NCBI RefSeq assembly: GCF_003696215.1
Contig: NZ_RFFG01000068.1
Coordinates: forward strand, 1 to 42,110
Origin: Actinomadura harenae
GTDB taxonomy: Bacteria > Actinomycetota > Actinomycetes > Streptosporangiales > Streptosporangiaceae
Reading direction: 5' to 3'
DNA length: 42,110 nucleotides
Each line of letters opens with the position of its first letter. Position 1 is the stretch's first letter. A program made the translations under genes and the position numbers. The notes beneath the pieces were generated by a model. The model was not told the origin of the DNA and did not search any database. It saw only the letters and a list, made by a program, of their open reading frames with translations. Positions 1 to 6,274 of this stretch are shown here, piece by piece.

Positions 1-33
1 TTCGTCCTGAGCCAGGATCAAACTCTCCATCAA
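1..33 (-). rRNA. 16S ribosomal RNA, 5' end only (continues beyond the left edge)
   Basis: Read on the minus strand, these bases contain the universal 16S start motif GAGTTTGATCCTGGCTCAG followed by GACGAA. Aligning GAGTTTGATC with E. coli 16S position 9 puts the mature 5' end near position 33. Only the first 30 or so bases are inside the window. The rest of the rrn operon lies to the left and is transcribed leftward. Confidence 0.95.
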
Positions 34-304
34 GGTCCAAACGACAGGAACCAGGGGCGAACCCGGAACCCGCCAAACCCGAAAGAGGAATCCGAAGATC
101 CCAGCAAAACAACCCCCCGAAAGGGATCGCATTTGCCTCAAAGAAATCCCCGCACCCGAATCCGAAGATCCACGTGCACGGGGTGATCAGGCATTGCCTG
201 ATCTATAAAGGCACTGGCTTTTGTCACGCTGTTGAGTTCTCAAGAAACGGACACCCACCGTGCTCCACCCGCTCTCGCGGGCTTCACTCCGGGGCAACCC
301 TTCA
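34..304 (-). other. rrn leader (pre-16S spacer) with boxA-like element and processing hairpin
   Basis: This is the transcribed leader between the rrn promoter and 16S. On the minus strand it carries CTTGAGAACTCAAC (231-244), the boxA-like antitermination or processing element seen in actinobacterial rrn leaders. It also has a hairpin GATCAGGC-ATT-GCCTGATC (185-203) and a 14-base direct repeat GAATCCGAAGATCC (plus strand, 88-101 and 158-171). No protein-coding gene is supported here. The short open frames lack ribosome binding sites and run across these RNA elements. Confidence 0.75.
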
Positions 305-332
305 ATCTTACTCGGTTTCTTTCGTCTGTCAA
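305..332 (-). promoter_or_regulatory. rrn promoter P1 (proximal), sigma-70/HrdB type
   Basis: On the minus strand TTGACA (327-332), a 16-bp spacer and TAAGAT (305-310) make a near-consensus vegetative promoter pointing at the 16S gene. It gives a leader of about 265 nt. This is the strongest promoter match in the window. Confidence 0.8.
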
Positions 333-591
333 ATCGGTCTGTAAGAACCGATTAACTCGCGAGTTCTTCCGAGTCACGGGCGTCAAACACCGGCCGGACC
401 GAAGTCGGCTGACGTTTTTACCTCGTGGTGTGCCTGCCGGGCCGACCGCCGCTTCGGCGTTCTGCATCCCGTTTCAGGCTGACCGGACCATCGTACATCA
501 GGTCCGAGACTGACTCGAACCGATTTCCAGATCCGGTTCCCCCAGGGCCGTCCGCCGGTGTCGGCGTCCCGCATCCCCTCGGGTGATGAGA

Positions 592-620
592 ACTCTAGGA
601 GGCGCCTGGAGCATGGTCAA
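592..620 (-). promoter_or_regulatory. rrn promoter P2 (distal), sigma-70 type
   Basis: On the minus strand TTGACC (615-620), a 17-bp spacer and TAGAGT (592-597) form a second promoter upstream of P1 in the same direction. Tandem promoters are usual for actinomycete rrn operons. The 333-591 interval between the two shows no gene. Confidence 0.6.
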
Positions 621-719
621 ATCGGCGCCTGAGGATCTTGGTCTCCGGGCCTGGGGACGGCAGGTGAGCGTGCGGTACGGTTCGGCTCACCTCGTCCGGG
701 TGGCTGGAGGGAGCGCAGC

Positions 720-1499
720 GTGTACCCGTTCCTCAGCGCCGCCGGCGGACGGTCGACGTCGGCCTCTCACCTGGTGGTGGCCGCGACCGTGGGGCCCTCT
801 GTTCATGGTGTGCGGGCGTGGCGGTTCCGGCCTTCGGGCGACGGGATCGAGGTTCGCGCGGATCCGGCCTGTTTCCGGGCCATGGACGATCCTCACGGCC
901 GGGGGCTTCACCTCGGGTGCGGAGCGGCCTTGGTGAATCTGAGGCTCGCCGCAGCGCAGCTCGGCCATGGGACGGTCGTCCGGCTGCTTCCCGATCAAGA
1001 CGATCCGACTCTGATCGCGCGCGTGCGCGTGACGCGGGGACATCGCACCGCACGGGCTGAACGGCTTCTCTATGCGGCGACCATGCGTCCGTCGGCTGGG
1101 CGCCGGTCGGGCTTGGCGGGCCCGCCGACCGCGCCGTTCCTGAACGGTCTTGCTGAGGCCGCTCGGTTGGAGGGCGTCACGTTCCATCTGCTCTCGGCGA
1201 GAGGCGGCAGCGCTACCCGGCAGGCGGTGCTGAGCACTCGAGGAGATGGGCCCGGCTCGTGGGTGCGCACGGGGCAGGCCCTGCAACGGGTTCTGCTGGA
1301 CGCGTCGGTGCGGTCGGCCTCGGTTTCGTTCATGTACGAGGTCGTGGACGAGCAGGGGTTGCGGCCGCTGCTCACTCCTGGGGACGTTCCGCAGGTCGTG
1401 CTCGAGGTGTCGGGGCCGGTGGCCCGGGCTAGGGCTTGCGGCGGAAGTGCGAGAGCACGAACGACAGCGGCACCGGATGCGGGTCGGGTAGCGCGCTGA
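720..1499 (+). CDS. Acg-family FMN-binding nitroreductase-like protein, internally shortened
   Basis: The 259-residue product matches the actinobacterial Acg (Rv2032-like) nitroreductase fold family, which binds FMN and is often linked to stress or dormancy. The N-terminus carries GPSVHGVRAWRF, a variant of the family's APSVHNTQPWRF flavin motif. Then follow LHLGCGAALVNLRLA (about residues 64-78) and, near the C-terminus, SWVRTGQALQRVLL. Family members are usually about 330 residues. The stretch between the middle region (FHLLSAR) and RQAVLSTRGD is about 70-80 residues short, so activity is uncertain. The GTG start is preceded by GGAGGG at 8 bases. The last 71 bases overlap the end of the convergent methyltransferase gene, and the tail after VSGPVARA is low-complexity and probably non-conserved. 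Confidence 0.7.
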   Translation: MYPFLSAAGGRSTSASHLVVAATVGPSVHGVRAWRFRPSGDGIEVRADPACFRAMDDPHGRGLHLGCGAALVNLRLAAAQLGHGTVVRLLPDQDDPTLIARVRVTRGHRTARAERLLYAATMRPSAGRRSGLAGPPTAPFLNGLAEAARLEGVTFHLLSARGGSATRQAVLSTRGDGPGSWVRTGQALQRVLLDASVRSASVSFMYEVVDEQGLRPLLTPGDVPQVVLEVSGPVARARACGGSARARTTAAPDAGRVAR

Positions 1500-2304
1500 G
1501 TCTCTCGGCGAGGACGTCGGCCGGGATGTGGTGCGCGCTCGGGCCCATGCCTACGAGAGTCAGGATCTCCTCGTGCGCGAGGGACGCCTCGAACTCCAGC
1601 TCGTCGCGTGAGACGAGGTCGAAGTGGTCGGCGAGGGTGGCGTCGGTGCGTTCCGACTTCTGCTCGTCCACCTTGAGGAGGCCGAGGGCGTCCACGAGGG
1701 GGCCCATGTGCCGGCTGGACGGTGTGACCACGACGAGCGAGCCGTCCGGGTGGAGGACGCGGTGGAACTCACCGGCGTTCCTGGGTGCGAAGACGTTGAG
1801 GATGGCGAGCGCCGATCCGTCCGCGACGGGGAGCGGACGCCAAAGGTCCGCGACGATCGCGCCTATGCGCGGGTGCGCACGAGCCGCGCGTCGGGCGGCG
1901 TGCTTGGAGATGTCCAGGGCGAGGCCGGGGGTCTTCTGCCACTGGGGTCCGTCCAGGACGGTGCTCAGGTAGTAGCCGGTGCCGGCGCCCGCGTCGAGGA
2001 GGCAACCGTGGTGTGCGTCCGGTTCATCGAGTGGGGTCGGCACCAGGTGTGCCAGTGCCTTGGCCATGGGGGCGAAGTGTCCTGCGGTCAGGAACGCGTC
2101 GCGCGCACGGACCATCTCGGGGGTGTCGGCGGTGCCGGGACGGGCGTTGCCGGGGAGCAGGTTCGCGTAGCCCTGCTTGGCGACGTCGAAGCTGTGCCGT
2201 TCGGGGCAGCGCAGCCCTCGGTCGTCCTGTGCGAGGGGTTGTCCGCACACGGGGCAGGTCAGGTATTCGACGACGTCGGCGAGCACCCGTCCATCATCGT
2301 GCAT
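1429..2304 (-). CDS. RlmA/TlrB-type 23S rRNA (guanine-N1)-methyltransferase
   Basis: The 291-residue product starts with a zinc-ribbon-like segment (CPVCGQPL ... GLRCPERHSFD, about residues 17-40), followed by AKQGYANLLPG and a class I SAM-binding motif LLDAGAGTGYY (about 102-112). This is the layout of RlmA(I)/RlmA(II)-TlrB enzymes, which methylate G745 or G748 in hairpin 35 of 23S rRNA. Type II (TlrB-like) enzymes can affect macrolide sensitivity, but the sequence alone does not say which base is modified. The start is uncertain. ATG at 2304 has no clear Shine-Dalgarno, and GTG at 2286 (MLADVVEYLTCP) matches family starts well. It lies downstream of thioredoxin but is separated from it by a hairpin. 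Confidence 0.85.
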   Translation of the reverse strand: MHDDGRVLADVVEYLTCPVCGQPLAQDDRGLRCPERHSFDVAKQGYANLLPGNARPGTADTPEMVRARDAFLTAGHFAPMAKALAHLVPTPLDEPDAHHGCLLDAGAGTGYYLSTVLDGPQWQKTPGLALDISKHAARRAARAHPRIGAIVADLWRPLPVADGSALAILNVFAPRNAGEFHRVLHPDGSLVVVTPSSRHMGPLVDALGLLKVDEQKSERTDATLADHFDLVSRDELEFEASLAHEEILTLVGMGPSAHHIPADVLAERLSALPDPHPVPLSFVLSHFRRKP

Positions 2305-2319
2305 CCCGCGTGTACGACG

Positions 2320-2348
2320 TCCGGCCGCCCCGTGGTGGGGCGGCCGGA
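2320..2348 (-). terminator. Hairpin after the thioredoxin gene
   Basis: TCCGGCCGCCCC (2320-2331) pairs perfectly with GGGGCGGCCGGA (2337-2348) around a 5-base loop. It lies in the 58-bp gap between the thioredoxin stop and the methyltransferase start on the same strand. There is no U-tract, as is common for actinomycete terminators. Confidence 0.55.
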
Positions 2349-2362
2349 AGGGACGGTGTGCG

Positions 2363-2716
2363 TCAGCCCTTGAGGCGGCGCCGGACGTCCTCCATGTCCA
2401 GGCCCTCGACCTGCTGGATGACGCTTTCCAGTGCCTGCTCGGGCAGCGCGCCCGGCTCAGCGAACACGATCACGCCGTCGCGGATCGCCATGAGCGTGGG
2501 GATCGAGGAGATCCCGAAGCGCTGGGACAGCTCGGGCTCGGCTTCGGTGTCCACCTTGGCGAAGGTGATGTCGTCGTGCTTCTCAGCGGACTTCTCGTAC
2601 ACGGGGGCGAACATGCGGCACGGTCCGCACCAGGCTGCCCAGAAGTCGACCAGGACGATGCCGTCGCCCTTGGCGACCTCGTCGAAGTTCTCAGCGGTCA
2701 GTGTGACCGTCGCCAT
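2363..2716 (-). CDS. Thioredoxin
   Basis: The 117-residue single-domain thioredoxin has the active site WCGPC (residues 29-33) within FWAAWCGPCRMF and the cis-proline loop SSIPTLM. It reduces protein disulfides in the cytoplasm using electrons from thioredoxin reductase, which is not in this window. The C-terminal extension VEGLDMEDVRRRLKG is slightly longer than in E. coli TrxA. The start is supported by GAGGAG five to six bases upstream. The promoter region contains GGGAAT-N18-GCT, close to the SigR consensus, and is shared with the divergent sigma factor gene. That fits an oxidative-stress thioredoxin like Streptomyces TrxC or TrxA; the exact paralogue cannot be told. Confidence 0.95.
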   Translation of the reverse strand: MATVTLTAENFDEVAKGDGIVLVDFWAAWCGPCRMFAPVYEKSAEKHDDITFAKVDTEAEPELSQRFGISSIPTLMAIRDGVIVFAEPGALPEQALESVIQQVEGLDMEDVRRRLKG

Positions 2717-2753
2717 GTCGTTTTCTCCTCGGTCCGGGTATCAGGTCAGGTAG

Positions 2754-2780
2754 AGCGGCGTACACCACCGAAGTATTCCC
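2754..2780 (-). promoter_or_regulatory. SigR-like promoter for thioredoxin
   Basis: On the minus strand GGGAAT (2775-2780), an 18-base spacer and GCT (2754-2756) match the SigR pattern GGAAT-N18-GTT at all but one position. It lies about 40 bases upstream of the thioredoxin start. Confidence 0.5.
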
Positions 2781-2785
2781 AAGTC

Positions 2786-2812
2786 GGGAATCACAGGGCG
2801 GTAATTAGCGTT
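2786..2812 (+). promoter_or_regulatory. SigR-like promoter for the HrdD-like sigma factor
   Basis: GGGAAT (2786-2791), exactly 18 bases, then GTT (2810-2812): a full match to the SigR consensus GGAAT-N18-GTT. The -35 element sits five bases from the divergent thioredoxin -35, so the two form an ATTCCC-N5-GGGAAT palindrome (2775-2791). Start codon at 2849. Confidence 0.7.
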
Positions 2813-2848
2813 CTCCTCTTAGGGAGATCGCACCGGAGAAGGGTCAGG

Positions 2849-3859
2849 ATGGCTGCAACCCGTAACAAGGGCGACAGGGTCGACACCCCCGACAAGGACC
2901 TCGTCGGGGCGTATCTCGACCGGATCGGTCGCACCCCGCTGCTGGACGCGGTGGAGGAGGTCGACCTGGCGAAGGCGATCGAGGGCGGGCTCTACGCCGA
3001 GCAGCTGCTCGAGGAGGGCCGCGTGCCCTCCGGTACCGCGCCCGAGGAGCTTGAGGAGCTGGTCGAGGCGGGGCTGCGTGCCAAGCAGCGCTTCGTCGAG
3101 GCCAACCTCCGCCTGGTCGTTTCCATCGCCCGCAAGTACCCCACGGACTCGCTACCGCTCATCGACCTCATCCAGGAGGGCAACCTCGGGTTGATGCGCG
3201 CGGTGGAGAAGTTCGACTATCGACGTGGGTTCAAGTTCTCGACGTACGCGACGTGGTGGATCCGGCAGGCGATCGGACGTGGGCTGAGTCACACCGCCCG
3301 CACGATCCGGCTGCCCGTCCACGTGGAGGAGGAGCTGTCCCGGTTGCGGCGCGCGGAGCGTCAGCTGAGCCGTGAGCTGGGCCGTGAGCCCACCCGCGAG
3401 GAGCTGGCGCAGACCGTGGGCGCCGACCCGGAACACGTGGACGAGTTGCTGAGCTGGCGGCGCGACCCGGCCAGCCTGGACGCGACGGTCGACGACGCTG
3501 GCGAGACCGCCATGGGCGATCTGCTGCAGGACCCGGAGGCCGTGACGCCCGAGGCGGAGGTCGTGGCGCTGGACGACCTGGAGGGTCTCGGCCGCATGCT
3601 GGAGCGGTTGCCCGAGCGTGAGTCGGCGATCCTGCGCGCGCGTTTCGGCATGGACAACGGCCAGCCGCTGTCGTACGCGCAGATCGGCGCGCGGTACGGG
3701 CTGAGCCACAACCGTGTGCGCCAGATCACCGACCGTTCGCTGCGCCGGTTGCGGCAGATGGCGACCGAGCACGAGCCCGCGGCGCGCACCCTGACCGCCA
3801 CCAAGGAACGTGCGATCCCCCACCCGGTGGATCCGCGTTCCCGCGTCCGGGCCGCCTGA
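2849..3859 (+). CDS. Group 2 (HrdD-like) RNA polymerase sigma factor
   Basis: The 336-residue sigma-70 family protein directs RNA polymerase to promoters. Region 1.2 begins at DLVGAYLDRIGRTPLL. Region 2 shows LRLVVSIARKY, LIDLIQEGNLGLMRAVEKFDY and the region 2.4 stretch YATWWIRQAI. Region 3 follows (TIRLPVHVEEEL). Region 4.2 has GLSHNRVRQITDRSLRRLR. There is no long acidic N-terminus, so it is a group 2 factor like Streptomyces HrdD or HrdA rather than the principal sigma. ATG is preceded by GGAGAAGG at a good distance. A perfect SigR-type promoter lies upstream; Streptomyces coelicolor hrdD is a known SigR target, which supports the HrdD assignment. HrdA or SigB-like names remain possible. 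Confidence 0.9.
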   Translation: MAATRNKGDRVDTPDKDLVGAYLDRIGRTPLLDAVEEVDLAKAIEGGLYAEQLLEEGRVPSGTAPEELEELVEAGLRAKQRFVEANLRLVVSIARKYPTDSLPLIDLIQEGNLGLMRAVEKFDYRRGFKFSTYATWWIRQAIGRGLSHTARTIRLPVHVEEELSRLRRAERQLSRELGREPTREELAQTVGADPEHVDELLSWRRDPASLDATVDDAGETAMGDLLQDPEAVTPEAEVVALDDLEGLGRMLERLPERESAILRARFGMDNGQPLSYAQIGARYGLSHNRVRQITDRSLRRLRQMATEHEPAARTLTATKERAIPHPVDPRSRVRAA

Positions 3860-3916
3860 CCCTCCGTAGCCCCCGCAGCCCCGGACCCCCGCAGCCCTGG
3901 TCCGAAGACCTGCCGG

Positions 3917-3946
3917 ACGCCGTCGCGAACCCCCTCGCGGCGGCGT
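3917..3946 (+). terminator. Hairpin downstream of the sigma factor gene
   Basis: ACGCCGTCGCGA (3917-3928) pairs with TCGCGGCGGCGT (3935-3946) over 12 positions, with one G-U pair and a six-base loop. It starts 58 bases after the sigma stop codon. The rest of 3860-4097 shows only C-rich, weakly repetitive DNA and the DAHP synthase promoter. Confidence 0.55.
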
Positions 3947-4083
3947 TCGCCTTTCCCGGCACCGGTCCCGTGGCCATTCCGGCGCCCGTCCCGTCGCCTT
4001 TCCGGTGTCCGTCCTGTTGCCACCAGGTGTCGGATTCATGCCGACTGCGTGGTCCTGCTAGTACCGGCGGCCCTCAGGTGCCC

Positions 4084-4089
4084 TAGCCT
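4084..4089 (+). promoter_or_regulatory. -10 element giving a probable leaderless DAHP synthase transcript
   Basis: TAGCCT lies eight bases before the GTG start at 4098, and no Shine-Dalgarno sequence is present. That spacing puts the transcription start at or next to GTG, as in leaderless actinobacterial mRNAs. No convincing -35 is visible. Confidence 0.4.
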
Positions 4090-4097
4090 TGTCCACT

Positions 4098-5447
4098 GTG
4101 AGTACATCTAGCGTCACGGGGGAGCTGGACGCCTGGCGCGGCCTCCCGGCACTGCAGCAGCCCATGTGGGACGACCCGGCCGAGGTCGCGGCCGTGACGG
4201 CCGAACTCGCCAAGCAGCCCCCGCTGGTGTTCGCGGGCGAGTGCGACCAGCTCAAGAACCAGCTCTCCGAGGTGACTCACGGGCGCGCGTTCGTCCTTCA
4301 GGGCGGCGACTGCGCGGAGACGTTCGCGGGGGCGACCGCCGACGACGTCCGCAACAAGCTCAAGACCCTCCTCCAGATGGCCGTGGTGCTCACCTACGCG
4401 GCCAGCGTGCCGGTGGTGAAGATCGGGCGGATGGCGGGCCAGTTCGCCAAGCCCCGGTCCAAGCCCGTGGAGGTGCGCGGCGGCGTGGAGCTGCCCGCCT
4501 ACCGCGGGGACGCGGTCAACGGCCTGGCCTTCTCCGCCGACGCGCGGCGCAACGACCCGCGGCGGCTGCTGCAGGCGTACTTCTCGTCGTCGGTGACACT
4601 GAACCTGACCCGGGCGTTCACCAAGGGCGGGTACGCGGACCTGCGGCAGGTTCACGCCTGGAACCAGGACTTCGTGGCGCAGAGCCCGGCCGGACGGCGG
4701 TACGAGCAGCTCGCGGGCGAGATCGACCGGGCGCTGACGTTCATGAAGGCGTGCGGCGCGAACCCGGACGAGTTCCACGGCGTGGAGCTGTACTCCAGCC
4801 ACGAGGCGCTGATCCTGGAGTACGAGCGGGCGCTGACCCGCATCGACAGCCGCACGGGGTCCCCGTACGACGTGTCGGCGCACTTCCTGTGGCTGGGCGA
4901 GCGGACCCGGCAGCTGGACGGCGCGCACGTGGAGTTCCTGCGGCACATCCACAACCCGATCGGGGTGAAGCTCGGCCCGACGACGACGGCCGACGACGCC
5001 CTGGCGCTGATGGACAAGCTGAACCCGCACGGCGAGCCGGGGCGGCTGACGTTCATCACGCGGATGGGCGCCGACCGGATCCGGGACGCGCTGCCGCCGC
5101 TGGTGGAGAAGGTGAGCCGCAACGGCTCGCCGGTCGCGTGGGTGTGCGACCCGATGCACGGGAACACCTTCGAGGCTCCGACCGGGCACAAGACGCGCCG
5201 GCTGACCGACGTGCTGGACGAGGTGGCCGGGTTCTTCGCGGTGCACCGGTCGCTCGGCACCCACCCCGGCGGCATCCACATCGAGTTCACGGGCGACGAC
5301 GTCACCGAGTGCGTCGGCGGCGGGGACGAGATCGACGAGTCGGATCTGCCGCAGCGTTACGAGACGGCCTGTGACCCGCGCCTGAACCGCGGGCAGTCGC
5401 TCGACCTGGCGTTCATGGTCGCGGAGCTGTACCGCAAGACCTCCTGA
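4098..5447 (+). CDS. aroG: Class II 3-deoxy-D-arabino-heptulosonate 7-phosphate synthase
   Basis: The 449-residue enzyme condenses phosphoenolpyruvate with erythrose 4-phosphate, the first step of the shikimate pathway to aromatic amino acids. Class II (plant/mycobacterial type) hallmarks are all present: FVLQGGDCAETF with the metal-binding Cys, KIGRMAGQFAKPRS, LNLTRAFTKGGYADL, ELYSSHEALILEYE, GVKLGPTT, TFITRMGADRI, WVCDPMHGNT and GGIHIEFTGDDVTEC. Length is normal for the class. GTG at 4098 is preferred over TTG at 4089 because it sits at leaderless distance from a -10 element. A strong hairpin follows the stop. Naming varies (aroF, aroG or aroH in different actinomycetes). Confidence 0.97.
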   Translation: MSTSSVTGELDAWRGLPALQQPMWDDPAEVAAVTAELAKQPPLVFAGECDQLKNQLSEVTHGRAFVLQGGDCAETFAGATADDVRNKLKTLLQMAVVLTYAASVPVVKIGRMAGQFAKPRSKPVEVRGGVELPAYRGDAVNGLAFSADARRNDPRRLLQAYFSSSVTLNLTRAFTKGGYADLRQVHAWNQDFVAQSPAGRRYEQLAGEIDRALTFMKACGANPDEFHGVELYSSHEALILEYERALTRIDSRTGSPYDVSAHFLWLGERTRQLDGAHVEFLRHIHNPIGVKLGPTTTADDALALMDKLNPHGEPGRLTFITRMGADRIRDALPPLVEKVSRNGSPVAWVCDPMHGNTFEAPTGHKTRRLTDVLDEVAGFFAVHRSLGTHPGGIHIEFTGDDVTECVGGGDEIDESDLPQRYETACDPRLNRGQSLDLAFMVAELYRKTS

Positions 5448-5470
5448 ACCCAGGAGCGAAGAAAGAAGAG

Positions 5471-5517
5471 CGAACGGAGAAGGGGGACGCGGTCGCCGCG
5501 TCCCCCTTCTCCGTTCG
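5471..5517. terminator. Strong bidirectional terminator between convergent genes
   Basis: A perfect 22-bp stem, left arm 5471-5492 and right arm 5496-5517, closes a three-base TCG loop. Flanking GAAGAG (5465-5470) and CTCTTC (5520-5525) can extend it past a small bulge. It lies between the DAHP synthase stop (5447) and the end of the minus-strand ATPase gene (5538), so it can serve both. Confidence 0.85.
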
Positions 5518-5537
5518 TGCTCTTCTGAGCGCGCGTT

Positions 5538-5921
5538 CTAGAGGGCGACCTCGGCCCAGACGACCTTGCCGCCGGTGACGGGTTCGGCGCCCCAGGCGGT
5601 GGCGAAGCGGTCGACGATGAACAGGCCGCGGTGCGACTCGTCCAGGGGGCCGGGGACGGTGAGGCGCGGCAGCTGGCTGGCGCGGTCGCGGACCTCGACG
5701 CGGACGCGTCCGGCGGTGCGCTGGAGGCGCAGCTCCAGGGCCGTCCCCGCGTGCCGGACGGCATTGGCGACCAGTTCGGCGACGATCGCGGTGACGAGCT
5801 CCTCGCGTTCCATGAGCGCCCAGGTGCGCATGGTGCGGGCGGCGAGGCGGCGCGCGTACTCCACGGCCTCGGTCTGCGGCGCGGCGCGCAGGGTGGTCTC
5901 GGTCACAACTCCGGTCATCAA
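5538..5921 (-). CDS. RsbW-like ATP-binding anti-sigma/serine kinase
   Basis: The 127-residue protein is a lone GHKL ATPase domain of the RsbW/SpoIIAB type (HATPase_c_2). It has the N-box ELVANAVRHAG (about residues 49-59), VEVRDRASQLPRL and the glycine region HRGLFIVDRFATAWG. Such proteins phosphorylate a STAS antagonist and may bind a sigma factor, though many actinomycete members are free-standing regulators. The start overlaps the stop of the upstream STAS gene by four bases (ATGA), so translation is coupled and the two probably act together. No sigma factor is adjacent, so the final target is unknown. Confidence 0.85.
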   Translation of the reverse strand: MMTGVVTETTLRAAPQTEAVEYARRLAARTMRTWALMEREELVTAIVAELVANAVRHAGTALELRLQRTAGRVRVEVRDRASQLPRLTVPGPLDESHRGLFIVDRFATAWGAEPVTGGKVVWAEVAL

Positions 5922-6244
5922 CCCACTCCCTCTTCGGCCCCACCGATGAGGAACCGGTCCAGGCCCGTGGTGCGCAGGACGTTCTCGACCCGTCCGTAGG
6001 CACCGGTGACGGTCAGCGAGGCGTTCTGGGCGCGGGCGTGCTTGTAGGCGCGCACGAGCACGTTCAGCCCGGACGAGTCGCAGAAGTCCACGGCGGTGAG
6101 GTCGACCACCACGGCGCGCTCTCCGGCGTCGAGCAGCTCGGTCAACCGGGCCCGCAGCTCGTCGGAGGAGTGCAGGTCGATGGAGCCGCGCGCGGCGATC
6201 GTCGCGCGGCCGTCACCTCGTGTCGTGTGCAAGGCCAGACCCAC
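5918..6244 (-). CDS. STAS-domain anti-sigma factor antagonist
   Basis: The 108-residue single STAS domain is of the SpoIIAA/RsbV type. The motif VDLTAVDFCDSSGLNVLVRA (about residues 47-66) holds the conserved DSSG, where the first Ser is the expected phosphorylation site. In partner switching, the dephosphorylated antagonist sequesters the kinase and frees its target. The GTG start is preceded by AAGGTGG. The gene lies 30 bases after the PP2C phosphatase and overlaps the kinase gene by four bases, giving the order phosphatase, antagonist, kinase in one operon. Confidence 0.9.
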   Translation of the reverse strand: MGLALHTTRGDGRATIAARGSIDLHSSDELRARLTELLDAGERAVVVDLTAVDFCDSSGLNVLVRAYKHARAQNASLTVTGAYGRVENVLRTTGLDRFLIGGAEEGVG

Positions 6245-6274
6245 GCCACACCACCTTACCGATAGCCGTTCTCA

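Noticed and set aside
232..513. Short frames in the rrn leader and promoter region
   Set aside because: They overlap the boxA-like element and the near-consensus rrn promoter and have no ribosome site.
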